NCBI GenBank assembly: GCA_041730685.1
Contig: JBGSBI010000006.1
Location: forward strand, 1 to 64,000
From: Verrucolacustris sp041730685
GTDB taxonomy: Bacteria > Verrucomicrobiota > Verrucomicrobiia > Methylacidiphilales > Verrucolacustridaceae
Reading direction: 5' to 3'
DNA length: 64,000 nt
In this document: piece after piece, positions 34,253 through 43,096 of the stretch
How positions within the stretch are numbered: the first letter of the stretch is position 1
Layout of the letters: the number at the start of each line of letters is the position of its first letter
Position numbers and translations under genes: made by a program
Notes under the pieces: generated by a model
The model's input: the letters and a program-made list of their open reading frames with translations, nothing else
The model's database searches: none
Told to the model about the DNA's origin: nothing

Positions 34253-35449
34253 ATGAATATTCACGAATATCAAGCGCGGGACTTATTAGCGGCTGCGGGG
34301 GTGCCAGTTCCTCGTGGGGCGGTGGCGCGGAGTCCAGAGGAGGCGGAATCGATCGCGCGTAGCCTTCCTTGTAACAGTTTTGTGGTGAAGGCGCAGGTGC
34401 ACGCGGGGGGCAGAGGTAAAGGTCACTTCCAAGATGGTTACAAGAGCGGGGTTCATTTGGTCAAAACCCCCCATCAAGTGAGAGATGTTGCCTCGCGCAT
34501 GATCGGAAATACGCTGATTACTCATCAGACGGGTCCCGAGGGAAAGCCGGTCCATGCGGTCTTGGTCGGAGAATCGACTGATATTGCTCGGGAACTGTAT
34601 CTGGCGATTGTGCTGGATCGTTCGTCGGGTTGCCCAGTGATTGTGGCGAGTCAGCAAGGTGGGGTGGAGATCGAGGCGGTAGCGGAAAAGAGTCCTGAAG
34701 CGATTTTGCGGGAGGTGATTCATCCTGGGCTAGGTCTGCAACCTTATCAGGCTCGCAAAGTGAGTATTTTTCTGGGTTTCCCATCGACGGGGCTGCGTGC
34801 TCCTTGCCGATTATTGCATGCCGCCTATCGACTTTTCATCGAGAAGGACTGCTCACAGGTGGAGATTAATCCGCTGGCGGTGACCAAGGGTGGGGATGTG
34901 GTGGCGCTGGATGCGAAGCTGGGTTTTGACGACAACGCTCTTTTTCGGCACAAAGAGATTCAAGATCTGCAAGATCCATCGCAGGAAGATCCACGGGATT
35001 TAGCGGCGGCGGAGCACCATTTGAACTATATCGGGCTGGAAGGGAACATTGGGTGCATGGTGAATGGGGCGGGATTGGCTATGGCCACTTTAGATCTAAT
35101 TCAGGCGGCGGGAGGAAAACCAGCGAACTTTCTTGATGTGGGAGGAGGGGCCTCGGAAGAGATGATCACGGCGGCCTTTCGTCTGTTGCAGGGGGATCCA
35201 GCAGTCAAAGCTATCTTGGTTAATATTTTCGGTGGTATTCTGAAGTGCGATATTTTGGCCCAAGGTATGGTAGCGGCTTGTCGGACGACGCCGCCTCGGG
35301 TGCCGATCATCGTTCGGTTACAGGGGACGAATGTGGAGGCAGGCCGCAAGATACTGAAGGAATCGGGACTTCCACTGCTTCCGGCTGAGGGACTGATGGA
35401 AGCGGCGGATAAAGCAGTCGCGGCGGCGGCGGGAAAGAAGGGGAAATAA
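34253..35449 (+). CDS. sucC: Succinyl-CoA synthetase beta subunit
   Basis: A 398-residue ATP-grasp subunit of succinyl-CoA synthetase, a TCA cycle enzyme making ATP or GTP from succinyl-CoA. Visible motifs are MNIHEYQARDLL, QVHAGGRGKGHF, CSQVEINPLAV and FVNIFGGI-type text (LVNIFGGILKCDI). Length and order match the family. It leads a three-gene TCA cycle cluster with sucD one base downstream. Confidence 0.96.
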   Translation: MNIHEYQARDLLAAAGVPVPRGAVARSPEEAESIARSLPCNSFVVKAQVHAGGRGKGHFQDGYKSGVHLVKTPHQVRDVASRMIGNTLITHQTGPEGKPVHAVLVGESTDIARELYLAIVLDRSSGCPVIVASQQGGVEIEAVAEKSPEAILREVIHPGLGLQPYQARKVSIFLGFPSTGLRAPCRLLHAAYRLFIEKDCSQVEINPLAVTKGGDVVALDAKLGFDDNALFRHKEIQDLQDPSQEDPRDLAAAEHHLNYIGLEGNIGCMVNGAGLAMATLDLIQAAGGKPANFLDVGGGASEEMITAAFRLLQGDPAVKAILVNIFGGILKCDILAQGMVAACRTTPPRVPIIVRLQGTNVEAGRKILKESGLPLLPAEGLMEAADKAVAAAAGKKGK

Positions 35450-35450
35450 G

Positions 35451-36326
35451 ATGTCTGTTTTAGTCGATGCCAATACGCGGTTGCTGGTGCAGGGCATTAC
35501 GGGAAAGTCAGGCTCCTTTCACGCTTCCGCCTGTAAGGAATATGGGACTCAGGTGGTGGCGGGGGTAACACCTGCACGTGGCGGAGAAAAGTTTGAAAAA
35601 ACGGTGCCGATTTTTGATACGGTATCTGAGGCGGTGGCGGCGACAAGGGCGAATGCCTCGATGATCTTTGTTCCACCTGAATTTGCGGCGGATGCGATTT
35701 TGGAAGCGGCGGATGCGGGGATTCAGTTGATCGTGGCGATAACGGAGGGAATTCCCGTGATGGACATGATGCGGGTGCGCCATGCGCTGAGTGAATATTC
35801 TTGCGTTTTGATTGGGCCGAATTGCCCGGGGATTATTACTCCTGGGGCTTGTAAGATTGGGATTATGCCTGGGTATATACACCGACCTGGAAATGTCGGA
35901 GTGGTTTCTCGAAGCGGGACGCTAACTTATGAGGCGGTTTGGCAGATTACCAGTCAAGGTCTAGGGCAAAGTACTTGTATTGGGGTGGGGGGAGATCCGA
36001 TCCATGGGTTGACCTTACAAAAAGCGGTGGAGTATTTGCATGCGGATCCTGACACCAAGGCGATTGTGATGATTGGGGAGATTGGAGGTTCGGAGGAGGA
36101 GGAGGCGGCTGAATACATTCAATCCCGAGTGAAGAAGCCGGTAATTTCTTTTGTAGCGGGAGCCACGGCGCCTCCTGGAAAGAGGATGGGACATGCGGGC
36201 GCGATCATTTCAGGTGGTCAGGGAACGGCACAGGCGAAGATCGAGGCGTTGAAGAAGGCGGGGGTGCGTGTGGCAGAAACTCTAGGGGATATTGGTGAGG
36301 AAGTAGTCAAGGCGTTGGGAAAATAA
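35451..36326 (+). CDS. sucD: Succinyl-CoA synthetase alpha subunit
   Basis: A 291-residue alpha subunit that binds CoA and carries the phosphohistidine. Motifs include VQGITGKSGSFHA (13-25), IGPNCPGIITPG (121-132) and the active-site GHAGAIISGG with H248. It follows sucC by one base and precedes the citrate synthase GTG by one base, so the three enzymes are expressed together. Confidence 0.96.
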   Translation: MSVLVDANTRLLVQGITGKSGSFHASACKEYGTQVVAGVTPARGGEKFEKTVPIFDTVSEAVAATRANASMIFVPPEFAADAILEAADAGIQLIVAITEGIPVMDMMRVRHALSEYSCVLIGPNCPGIITPGACKIGIMPGYIHRPGNVGVVSRSGTLTYEAVWQITSQGLGQSTCIGVGGDPIHGLTLQKAVEYLHADPDTKAIVMIGEIGGSEEEEAAEYIQSRVKKPVISFVAGATAPPGKRMGHAGAIISGGQGTAQAKIEALKKAGVRVAETLGDIGEEVVKALGK

Positions 36327-36327
36327 T

Positions 36328-37488
36328 GTGAGTGATGCCAGGGGAGCGGCGGTTGGGGTGACCAAGATTGTGGCGAAGGGGCTGGAAGGAGTGGTGGCAA
36401 CGGCCACGGCCCTTTCTGACGTGCGTGGATTGGAAGGGAAGCTGATTTATCGTGGCTATGACATTGATGAACTTGCGGGCAAGGTGAGCTTCGAAGAAGC
36501 CAGTTATCTTTTATGGCAAGGGGATTTGCCGAATTCGAAGCAGTTGGACCAGTTGAAAAAGTCGCTAGCGAGTGAGAGAGAGCTGCCGCAGGGGGTGGTG
36601 GATTATATTTTGGCGGCGCCCAAGGATTCTAGTCCGATGGATATTCTGCGGACCTGCATCTCGATGCTCGGACTCTATGATTACGGTCCGGTTGGGGTGG
36701 AGCAGGTGGAGTTAAATCGGCAAAGGCAAATCTCGCTGACGGCGAAGATTGGGGTGATTGCGGCCTATTTTCATCGGGCGAGAAGGGGCCAGTCGTTGCC
36801 TCCAGTGCGAAAGGATTTAGGAGAGGCAGCCCACTTTCTTTATTTACTGAATGGGCAAGAAGCGGGGCCGGAAGCGGTGGCCACATTGGATATGGCGTTC
36901 GTTTTGCATGCGGATCATGGAATGAACGCTTCCACTTTTGCGGCGCGGGTGTGTGCCTCGACTTTGACTGATATTTATTCGGCTGTGAGCACGGCGGTTG
37001 GAACCTTAAAGGGGCCTTTGCATGGGGGAGCCAACGAGGGAGTGATTCATATGCTTCAGAAAATCGGGAGTCTGGAAAAAGTCGATGGATGGGTGAAAGA
37101 GCAGATGGCGCAGAAGAAGAAGATTATGGGAATTGGACATCGGGTGTACAAGGTGCTGGATCCACGGGCACCGCACCTAAAGCGGATGGCGGAAAAACTG
37201 ACGGGGGAGTTAGGGGATACCAAGTGGATCCAGATGAGCGAGCGGATTGCTCAGATCATGCATCAAGAAAAAGGGTTGAATGCGAATGTCGATTTCTACT
37301 CGGCGACGGTTTACTACAGCTTGGGTTTGCCGACGGATTTATTTACTCCGATTTTTGCGGTGGCGCGGATGGCAGGATGGACGGGGCATGTACTTGAACA
37401 GTGGCAAGATAATCGGCTGTTCAGGCCTGACAGCGAGTATGTGGGGCCTGCGGTGGGTCGAAAAGTCGTTCCGCTGGCACAGCGATAA
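36328..37488 (+). CDS. Citrate synthase
   Basis: A 386-residue citrate synthase, condensing acetyl-CoA and oxaloacetate. Catalytic residues are in place: H232 in LHGGANEGV, H271 in GIGHRVYK and D322 in VDFYSA. The length fits the short (type I, dimeric) bacterial class. The start is GTG at 36328. A methylcitrate synthase activity cannot be excluded, but linkage to sucCD supports a TCA role. Confidence 0.92.
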   Translation: MSDARGAAVGVTKIVAKGLEGVVATATALSDVRGLEGKLIYRGYDIDELAGKVSFEEASYLLWQGDLPNSKQLDQLKKSLASERELPQGVVDYILAAPKDSSPMDILRTCISMLGLYDYGPVGVEQVELNRQRQISLTAKIGVIAAYFHRARRGQSLPPVRKDLGEAAHFLYLLNGQEAGPEAVATLDMAFVLHADHGMNASTFAARVCASTLTDIYSAVSTAVGTLKGPLHGGANEGVIHMLQKIGSLEKVDGWVKEQMAQKKKIMGIGHRVYKVLDPRAPHLKRMAEKLTGELGDTKWIQMSERIAQIMHQEKGLNANVDFYSATVYYSLGLPTDLFTPIFAVARMAGWTGHVLEQWQDNRLFRPDSEYVGPAVGRKVVPLAQR

Positions 37489-37532
37489 GGGTGGGGTGTC
37501 GATTCGGTAGGCTACGGCTTCTTGGACTGGCT

Positions 37533-38132
37533 ATGATCGTGCGGGTTCTTTTTCTTTTGGGATGGGCGGGATGTTTTGCTTGGGCTCAAGCCCCTGGGGA
37601 GAGATTGGTGGAGGTAAGTGGGGATTCTGTTCCTGGAATCGTAATCGAAATGCGGTACGCGACGGCAAGGAACATTACGGGGAAGAAGATATATCCTGAT
37701 GGGCGAGCTTGGTTGAGGCCGGAGACGATTCGTAAATTGGAAAAAGTAGTGATGGATTTACGCGGACTTGGGTACCGACTGGTACTTTGGGATGCTTGGC
37801 GTCCAATTTCTGCACAGAAGGCCCTATGGGCGGCGAAGCCTGATGGGAGGTTTCTTACGCCTCCTACAAAGGTTAGTCGGCACAATCGAGGGACCAGTGT
37901 GGATGTTGCATTGGCTGATCTTCAGGGGAAGTTGCTGGAGATGCCGAGCGATCATGATGAGTTTAGTGCGAAGGCGGATGAGGACTTTTCGGATGTCCCC
38001 AAGGAGGTGGGGGGAAGGGCTAAGATTTTGCGGCAGGCGATGTTTAGGGCCGGATTCTCTGGGGTGCCCGATGAGTGGTGGCACTATGATTTGCGGGATT
38101 GGGCTTCTTACGATCCGATTCAGGGGCGATAA
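37533..38132 (+). CDS. VanX/DdpX-like D-Ala-D-Ala dipeptidase
   Basis: A 199-residue exported M15D metallopeptidase with signal peptide (1-18). Zinc ligands are H117, D124 (SRHNRGTSVDVALAD) and H184, with the catalytic base E181 in EWWHYDL and the substrate-orienting R90 in DAWRP. It hydrolyses D-Ala-D-Ala, as in peptidoglycan recycling or glycopeptide resistance. No other van gene is present, so a housekeeping role is more likely. A GTG at 37491 would add 14 residues but blurs the signal peptide. Confidence 0.85.
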   Translation: MIVRVLFLLGWAGCFAWAQAPGERLVEVSGDSVPGIVIEMRYATARNITGKKIYPDGRAWLRPETIRKLEKVVMDLRGLGYRLVLWDAWRPISAQKALWAAKPDGRFLTPPTKVSRHNRGTSVDVALADLQGKLLEMPSDHDEFSAKADEDFSDVPKEVGGRAKILRQAMFRAGFSGVPDEWWHYDLRDWASYDPIQGR

Positions 38133-38180
38133 GGCTCCGCAAATGGGTCTTGCTCGGGGCTTGGAGGAGGGTGAGTGGCT

Positions 38181-39557
38181 CTACCTTTGTGCTAAAAAAT
38201 TGGGCATGGTGCAGCTTTGGCAGGCGTCGGTTTCGGTTTGGCAAAAATCTCGATAGATCTGGAGGAGCCCTTCTCGGGCGAGGTGGGAGCGGACATCGGG
38301 TGGCGGAAAAGGAACGCTGAGCAGGCGGATGCTGGCGGAGCGAAGGAGGCCGGCATCTCCGCCGACGGGCCAATCTTGCATACGGCGGTTGAGTTCGTCT
38401 TCGGCCACAGGGGTGAGAGGAGCGAGGACTTGAAAGAGAAGGGCGGTGGAGCGGTCGAGGCCGACGAGGCGAGATGGAGTGGATAGGATGCGGCCGTCCC
38501 ATCCTGCGTGTTGATCCCAGAAGGGGTGTTTGACGGTTTTAAGGATTTCTAAGAAAGCGTTGGACTCGCCCTTTTGAATGGATTGGGTCCAGGATGTCCA
38601 GAGGTTGGGGTCGGAAATAAAGGAGAGGGCGGCGAGGCGTCGGAGGGGGGAGTTGTTGGGGCGGGTGGAACCCATTTTCCAGCAGGCGGGTGGAAGAGTG
38701 CGATCGTTCCAAGCTTCGCGTTGGGGCCACCAGCGATCCCAAAGTTCCTTGAGAAGTGGTAGGGCGCGAGGGGAGCATGGGGAACGGGTGGGGTCAGGGA
38801 GGAGACCCGCGACGCCGTAGAGGATGGCCTCGCGATCCATGCGATGGGGGAGTTGAAGGAGTTGAAGAATGGGAACGGCGTGGGCGAGGGAGGCAAAGGG
38901 TTCACGATTTTCGGAAAAGCCGAGGCCTTCTGCTAGGGCGACCCAAACGGCTTGGTCGAATCCGTGGGCGGAGGAGCGGGCGGAGGCGAGGGCGCGACGT
39001 TGGCGGAGGCGGTGCCAACCCGCTTCTTCAAGGAAATCGCGAAGTTGATCGATGGAAAGAGCCAAAAGGGTTAAGTGACAGCGGCCAGGTTTTTCTCCAC
39101 CAGAAATCTCGGCGGGGGTTGCACGGAAAAGGGGGATAAGTTCGGTGAGAGGGGCGGCGAGTTGGTGTTCGATGGCGATGGGCCTAATTTTTGGGGAGGG
39201 AGCGGGGGAGGTGGAGGGGTCGAGTTGCCAGAAAACGTGGAGGACGACATTACGATAAGCTGGGTTAGTGGAGTGCTGGTGGGCATCCCAATCGGAGGAG
39301 TGGCGATGGATTTCAACGTCACCCTTGTGGATTGAGCCGTCGCCTGCAAGGAAGGAGCAGTGAAGGAAGTCGGGTCCAGCGCGATGATTCCAGAAACCAG
39401 GTTGGCGGAGGGTGAGAGATTCGCCCGAAAGGGTTTGCAGGGGATTACGGACGAGCGATTCGAACCAGATACGTTGGAGGATGGATTCGGAAAGGATGGG
39501 GGCTGGATCTTCTCGAAGGATGTTTTGGTGGACCCAACGCCGATAGCTAGCCGTCAT
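38181..39557 (-). CDS. DUF2851 family protein
   Basis: A 458-residue protein matching the DUF2851 family. Its N-terminus (residues about 28-115) shows the typical IWFESLVRNPLQTLSGESL, HRAGPDFLHCSFLAGDG and GDVEIHRHSSDWDAHQH pattern. The conserved Asp/Glu/His there recall a nuclease-like metal site, but the function is not known. The gene ends close to the convergent VanX-like gene and its upstream gap holds a hairpin and a G-rich tract. Confidence 0.82.
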   Translation of the reverse strand: MTASYRRWVHQNILREDPAPILSESILQRIWFESLVRNPLQTLSGESLTLRQPGFWNHRAGPDFLHCSFLAGDGSIHKGDVEIHRHSSDWDAHQHSTNPAYRNVVLHVFWQLDPSTSPAPSPKIRPIAIEHQLAAPLTELIPLFRATPAEISGGEKPGRCHLTLLALSIDQLRDFLEEAGWHRLRQRRALASARSSAHGFDQAVWVALAEGLGFSENREPFASLAHAVPILQLLQLPHRMDREAILYGVAGLLPDPTRSPCSPRALPLLKELWDRWWPQREAWNDRTLPPACWKMGSTRPNNSPLRRLAALSFISDPNLWTSWTQSIQKGESNAFLEILKTVKHPFWDQHAGWDGRILSTPSRLVGLDRSTALLFQVLAPLTPVAEDELNRRMQDWPVGGDAGLLRSASIRLLSVPFPPPDVRSHLAREGLLQIYRDFCQTETDACQSCTMPNFLAQR

Positions 39558-39615
39558 AAGGATTAAACTGGGTTCGAGCCAAAAAGTTGCGTTTTTTTAA
39601 AAATATATTTATTCA

Positions 39616-39639
39616 GAGGCCGGGCCTAGACCCGGCCTC
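39616..39639. repeat. Perfect 9-bp inverted repeat (hairpin)
   Basis: GAGGCCGGG (39616-39624) and CCCGGCCTC (39631-39639) flank a 6-base loop. It lies between the divergent DUF2851 and HtrA genes. An AT-rich run lies to its left and a poly-G tract to its right. It is not a classical terminator because no T-run follows directly on either strand. Confidence 0.7.
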
Positions 39640-39683
39640 GGGGTGGGGGGGAGTGGGGGGCTTGTCGGGGGGTGGGGGGTGGG
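39640..39683 (+). promoter_or_regulatory. Poly-G tract with G-quadruplex potential in htrA leader
   Basis: Six G-runs of 4, 7, 6, 6, 6 and 3 bases are separated by 1-6 base loops. They end 14 bases before the HtrA start. On the mRNA sense strand, this pattern meets the usual G-quadruplex rule several times over. Folding could affect transcription or ribosome access. Confidence 0.6.
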
Positions 39684-39697
39684 ATTAAGGTGGGAGG

Positions 39698-40819
39698 ATG
39701 ATGAACGCACGTTGGATGGGGGTTTTTCTGCTCGCTGGATCCGTCTGGGGGATGGCTCCGCAAGATGAGCCGATGGTGAAGGTGGTGGAAAAAGTGCGTC
39801 CCGCAGTGGTGAACATCAATACGGAGAAGATTGTGGAACAGCAGGTGGTCGACCCCTTCGATACTTTTATTAATCAGTTTTACGGAGGCGGGATGGCGAG
39901 AGGAAATCGGATATTACAGACTCCAGTTAAAAACCTTGGTTCGGGGCTCATTATTAGTCCTGACGGATATATTGTAACCAATCAGCACGTGGCGGGTCGG
40001 GCCAATAAATTAAAGATCCGTGTGAAGCTATCGAACGGGAAAGAGTACGAGGCGGAACTTCTCCGTGACGATGATCTGCAGGATCTGGCTTTGATCAAGG
40101 TGAACGCAAAGGAGCCCTTGCCTTTTCTAAGTTTGGAAAAGCTTTCTCCCAATCTGCTTGGTCAGACGGTTCTCGTTTTGGGTAACCCAGTCGGATACGA
40201 GAATAGCGTAAGTGCAGGGATTCTTAGTGGTAAGGATAGAACTTTGACCCTAGGAGATTTGACGATGGAGGGATTGTTACAGACAGATGCGGCGATTAAT
40301 CCTGGAAACAGCGGTGGGCCGTTGGTCGATTCGGAAGGGGATCTGGTGGGATTGAGTTCGGCTAAGATGTCGATGGCCCAGAACTTGCCGACAGAAAGTA
40401 TTGGTTTTGCGATTGCGGGTGAACGGGTGAAACGATGGGTGGAGGAGGCGATTGCGATTGTGGAGGGGAAAATTAAGGCGCCGCCTGAGCGTTCCGCCGC
40501 TTTGGCCCTTAAGGAGAAGTTTGGACTCGAACTTAAGGATAGTAGCCTAGCCGAGTCGATGCAGCTCGGGTACGGACAGCGTGTAGGGTTGCTGGTGGTC
40601 GGGGTGGAGAAAAATAGCCCAGCGGCAGAGGCTGGAATCCAAACTGGAATGTTGGTGGTGGGCCTGGGTCAGATTCCTGCACGTACTTTGGAGGAGTTGC
40701 CTCGTAAAGTTCGCCAACTGAAGAGTGGGGAGCAGGTTCCGGTGACGGTCTTAGGGGCGAGCAAGCAGGGGAACTTCATCGCGATAAGAAGTGGGGCGGT
40801 GGTACTAAAAGCAAGGTGA
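39698..40819 (+). CDS. HtrA/Deg-type serine protease with PDZ domain
   Basis: A 373-residue exported trypsin-like protease. The catalytic triad is H97 (TNQHVAG), D129 (LQDLALIKV) and S205 (NPGNSGGPLV). One PDZ domain follows (about 270-365). The signal peptide is residues 1-20. It would degrade or refold damaged envelope proteins. AAGGTGGGAGG lies directly upstream. A second ATG at 39701 is equally possible. The stop overlaps the M23 peptidase GTG. Confidence 0.9.
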   Translation: MMNARWMGVFLLAGSVWGMAPQDEPMVKVVEKVRPAVVNINTEKIVEQQVVDPFDTFINQFYGGGMARGNRILQTPVKNLGSGLIISPDGYIVTNQHVAGRANKLKIRVKLSNGKEYEAELLRDDDLQDLALIKVNAKEPLPFLSLEKLSPNLLGQTVLVLGNPVGYENSVSAGILSGKDRTLTLGDLTMEGLLQTDAAINPGNSGGPLVDSEGDLVGLSSAKMSMAQNLPTESIGFAIAGERVKRWVEEAIAIVEGKIKAPPERSAALALKEKFGLELKDSSLAESMQLGYGQRVGLLVVGVEKNSPAAEAGIQTGMLVVGLGQIPARTLEELPRKVRQLKSGEQVPVTVLGASKQGNFIAIRSGAVVLKAR

Positions 40820-41883
40820 GGATGGTGGGGTGGACGAGGATGTCGGCTGTCGGCATTTTTGGGCGAGCGGGACGCGCCTTGGCATTCTGGTTGATGGCGC
40901 TGGGCCTGCTCGGATCCGGGCAGGCGGAGGAGCGAATCGGCTGGCAGTTTCCGACGGAGAATCGAGCTCTCGTTGCCAATCATCCAGAAAAATTTTATCA
41001 GCCGACGATCAGTCGCCGACTGATCTCGGGGATGTTCGGTTTTGTTCGTACGGCGGGGTCTGAGCCTGCTCGAATATTTGAGCATTTTCACAAAGGAATC
41101 GATATCCGACCTGTGCATCGTGATGCTCTGGGGGAACCGACGGATGAGGTGAGAGCATCGGCGGATGGGGAGGTGGTGCGAGTGAATCTGGATGAAAAGA
41201 TTTCCGATTACGGGAAGCAGGTGATCGTGAGGCATTTGTGGGGAAGCCAGCCTGTGTACACGATTTATGGGCATCTGGCCTCGGCCTGCGTTCAGGTGGG
41301 GCAGCAGGTGAAAGCAGGAGACCAGTTGGGGGTCATGGGGTGGACGGGGCCAGGATTGACCAGGGATCGGGCGCATCTGCATCTGGAAATAGCGTTTCAG
41401 TTAAACAAAAAATTTGCGGATTGGGTGAAAGCATCCAAGCCTGGACGTTTTTGGGAGCCGAATCGAAATGGGGAGTGGAATGGTCTAAATTTGATGGGGG
41501 TAGATCCAGCCGCCCTGCTGAAGGCTGCGCAGGAGGGGAAACCGATGAGTTGCGGGGAGTGTTTGAGTTCGCAACCAACTGGGTTTGCGGTTCGAGTTCC
41601 GGTACCGAGGGGGCGGATCGGCTGGATGCAGTGGGTGGAGAAGGAGGGTATCGGAAATGGAGAGCAGTCTTGGGATTTGGAGATGACCCCTTGGGGATTG
41701 CCGCTGAGGGCTAGGGGTCGAGGAGAGAGGGTGGAGATGGCGGAGCTTAAGTCGGTTCCTGGAAGGCCGAATGAGGGCAGGTACTACTGCCGTGGGTTGG
41801 TGGGGTCTGATGGGAAGGGTGGGATTAAGTTGAGTAAGCTGGGGGAGCAGACGATGGGGATGTTACTTTACGCGGAAGAATAA
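40816..41883 (+). CDS. M23 family metallopeptidase
   Basis: A 355-residue exported LytM/M23 peptidase. The zinc site is HxxxD at H92-D96 (HKGID) with HLHLEI near residues 187-192 and YGHLAS before it. The family cleaves peptidoglycan cross-links or acts as an activator of amidases. About 150 residues follow the domain, without recognised similarity. The signal/anchor lies at about 18-37. GTG start overlaps the HtrA gene (GTGA), so two envelope proteases are coupled. Confidence 0.85.
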   Translation: MRMVGWTRMSAVGIFGRAGRALAFWLMALGLLGSGQAEERIGWQFPTENRALVANHPEKFYQPTISRRLISGMFGFVRTAGSEPARIFEHFHKGIDIRPVHRDALGEPTDEVRASADGEVVRVNLDEKISDYGKQVIVRHLWGSQPVYTIYGHLASACVQVGQQVKAGDQLGVMGWTGPGLTRDRAHLHLEIAFQLNKKFADWVKASKPGRFWEPNRNGEWNGLNLMGVDPAALLKAAQEGKPMSCGECLSSQPTGFAVRVPVPRGRIGWMQWVEKEGIGNGEQSWDLEMTPWGLPLRARGRGERVEMAELKSVPGRPNEGRYYCRGLVGSDGKGGIKLSKLGEQTMGMLLYAEE

Positions 41884-41889
41884 TGAAGA

Positions 41890-41918
41890 TTGTGTAAAGG
41901 GGGTACGGGTAGTATTTT
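41890..41918 (+). promoter_or_regulatory. Putative promoter of the EF-hand gene
   Basis: TTGTGT (41890-41895), 17 bases, TATTTT (41913-41918). The -10 box ends eight bases before the ATG at 41927 and there is no Shine-Dalgarno sequence, suggesting a very short or absent leader. Confidence 0.35.
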
Positions 41919-41926
41919 CGGTTTAT

Positions 41927-42232
41927 ATGAAAAACAACCTACTACTAGCCTTGATACTAGCTGGTTTGGCAGGGGCAACTGCCTCGGTACAAGCCCAAGA
42001 TGGAACTACCACGACTGCACCTGAGCTGTCACCAGCCCATAAGCTAAAGCCTTTTGAGAAGGAGTTTGATGCGAATCATGATGGCAAGTTGGATGAGACG
42101 GAAAAGGCGGCGATGGTTGCCAAGTATGATAAGAATGGGAATGGGAAGATTGACAAGGAGGAGTTGCCTCCGAAGAAATCGAAAAAAGATGGCCCTAATA
42201 AAGACGGAGCTACGAACGCACCGACCCAGTAA
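41927..42232 (+). CDS. Exported EF-hand calcium-binding protein
   Basis: A 101-residue protein with a signal peptide (1-23, ending SVQA) and two consecutive EF-hand loops, DANHDGKLDETE (48-59) and DKNGNGKIDKEE (68-79). Both loops keep the Asp/Asn/Gly/Glu calcium ligands. The Lys-rich tail is low complexity. It is a monocistronic gene ending at a strong terminator. The biological role is unknown, and periplasmic calcium buffering or sensing is plausible. Confidence 0.85.
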   Translation: MKNNLLLALILAGLAGATASVQAQDGTTTTAPELSPAHKLKPFEKEFDANHDGKLDETEKAAMVAKYDKNGNGKIDKEELPPKKSKKDGPNKDGATNAPTQ

Positions 42233-42251
42233 ACTTTTGGTTTGAGTGAGG

Positions 42252-42293
42252 ACGGGTGATTTCGGTTTAGGCCGAGATCACCCGTTCTTTTTT
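42252..42293 (+). terminator. Intrinsic terminator after the EF-hand gene
   Basis: A stem with ACGGGTGAT pairing to ATCACCCGT, plus inner TCGG/CCGA pairs with a mismatch each side, around a small TTTAGG loop. It is followed by TTCTTTTTTT. It lies 20 bases after the EF-hand stop and could also serve the converging TauE gene. Confidence 0.85.
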
Positions 42294-42314
42294 GGGGCAG
42301 AGAAGGGAAGGGAA

Positions 42315-43061
42315 TCAGGTTTTTGTGACCATACGCAAGGCGGCGCCGAGAGCCATGAAGATGAGGATCCATTCGAAAAGATTCTGTGAGAGTTTTTTGA
42401 GGAGAGAGCGACCGATCCAAAATCCCAGAAAGACTCCTGGAAGTAGGAGGGCGTCGAGGAACAGGGATTTTGTGTTGAGGAGACCGAGTTGATAGCTGAA
42501 GGGGAGTTTGGCGAGGTTAATGGTGAAGTAGAACCAGGCCCCCGTGCCGACCATGACCATTTTGGTGGTGCGCTGGGAAAGGAAGTAGAAAGCGGTGATG
42601 GGACCTGCGGCGTTGGCCAACATGGTGGTGATGCCAGCGGTCCAACCGCAGAAAAGTCCTAGAAGTGGGTGGTGGGTGATAAAAGTGAGGAGTTGTGGAC
42701 GCGCGCGTTGGATGAGGATGATAAAAATAAGGACGATGATGATCCAGCCGAGGGTATGGCCGAAGAATTCTGTGGGGATGCGGGGCATAATCCACCAACC
42801 GGTCACGATGCCGGCGAGGGTGGCGGGAAGTAGAGCGCGAAGGGTGGACCAGGAGGCGTGTTCGTGGAAGGCGCGGACGGCTAAGAGGTCGGCGAAGATG
42901 AGGAGAGGAAGGACGATGCCGGTGGATTCGCGGGCGGGGAGGATTTCGGCCATGAAGAGGACGGAGAGCAGCCCGAAGGGACCGAAGCCTGATTTTGAGA
43001 GACCAGCAAAGAGTGCGGCGGCGAGAGCGAGAAGCCAAGAGGGGAGGGAGAGATCGGGCAT
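42315..43061 (-). CDS. TauE/SafE family sulfite/sulfonate exporter-like protein
   Basis: A 248-residue integral membrane protein with about eight hydrophobic segments in the two-repeat TauE/SafE arrangement (LAAALFAGLSKSGFGPFG near the start, GLFCGWTAGITTMLANAAGP in the second half). The family exports sulfite, sulfoacetate or related anions. ATG 43061 is chosen, and an in-frame TTG at 43082 would add seven residues. No sulfur gene is nearby, so the substrate is open. Confidence 0.82.
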   Translation of the reverse strand: MPDLSLPSWLLALAAALFAGLSKSGFGPFGLLSVLFMAEILPARESTGIVLPLLIFADLLAVRAFHEHASWSTLRALLPATLAGIVTGWWIMPRIPTEFFGHTLGWIIIVLIFIILIQRARPQLLTFITHHPLLGLFCGWTAGITTMLANAAGPITAFYFLSQRTTKMVMVGTGAWFYFTINLAKLPFSYQLGLLNTKSLFLDALLLPGVFLGFWIGRSLLKKLSQNLFEWILIFMALGAALRMVTKT

Positions 43062-43096
43062 GCAGGAAGAGAGTGGCGGCAATTCTTTGAAATCAG

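Noticed and set aside
39616..39639. The hairpin upstream of HtrA as an intrinsic terminator
   Set aside because: No T-run follows it on either strand and it lies between divergent genes.
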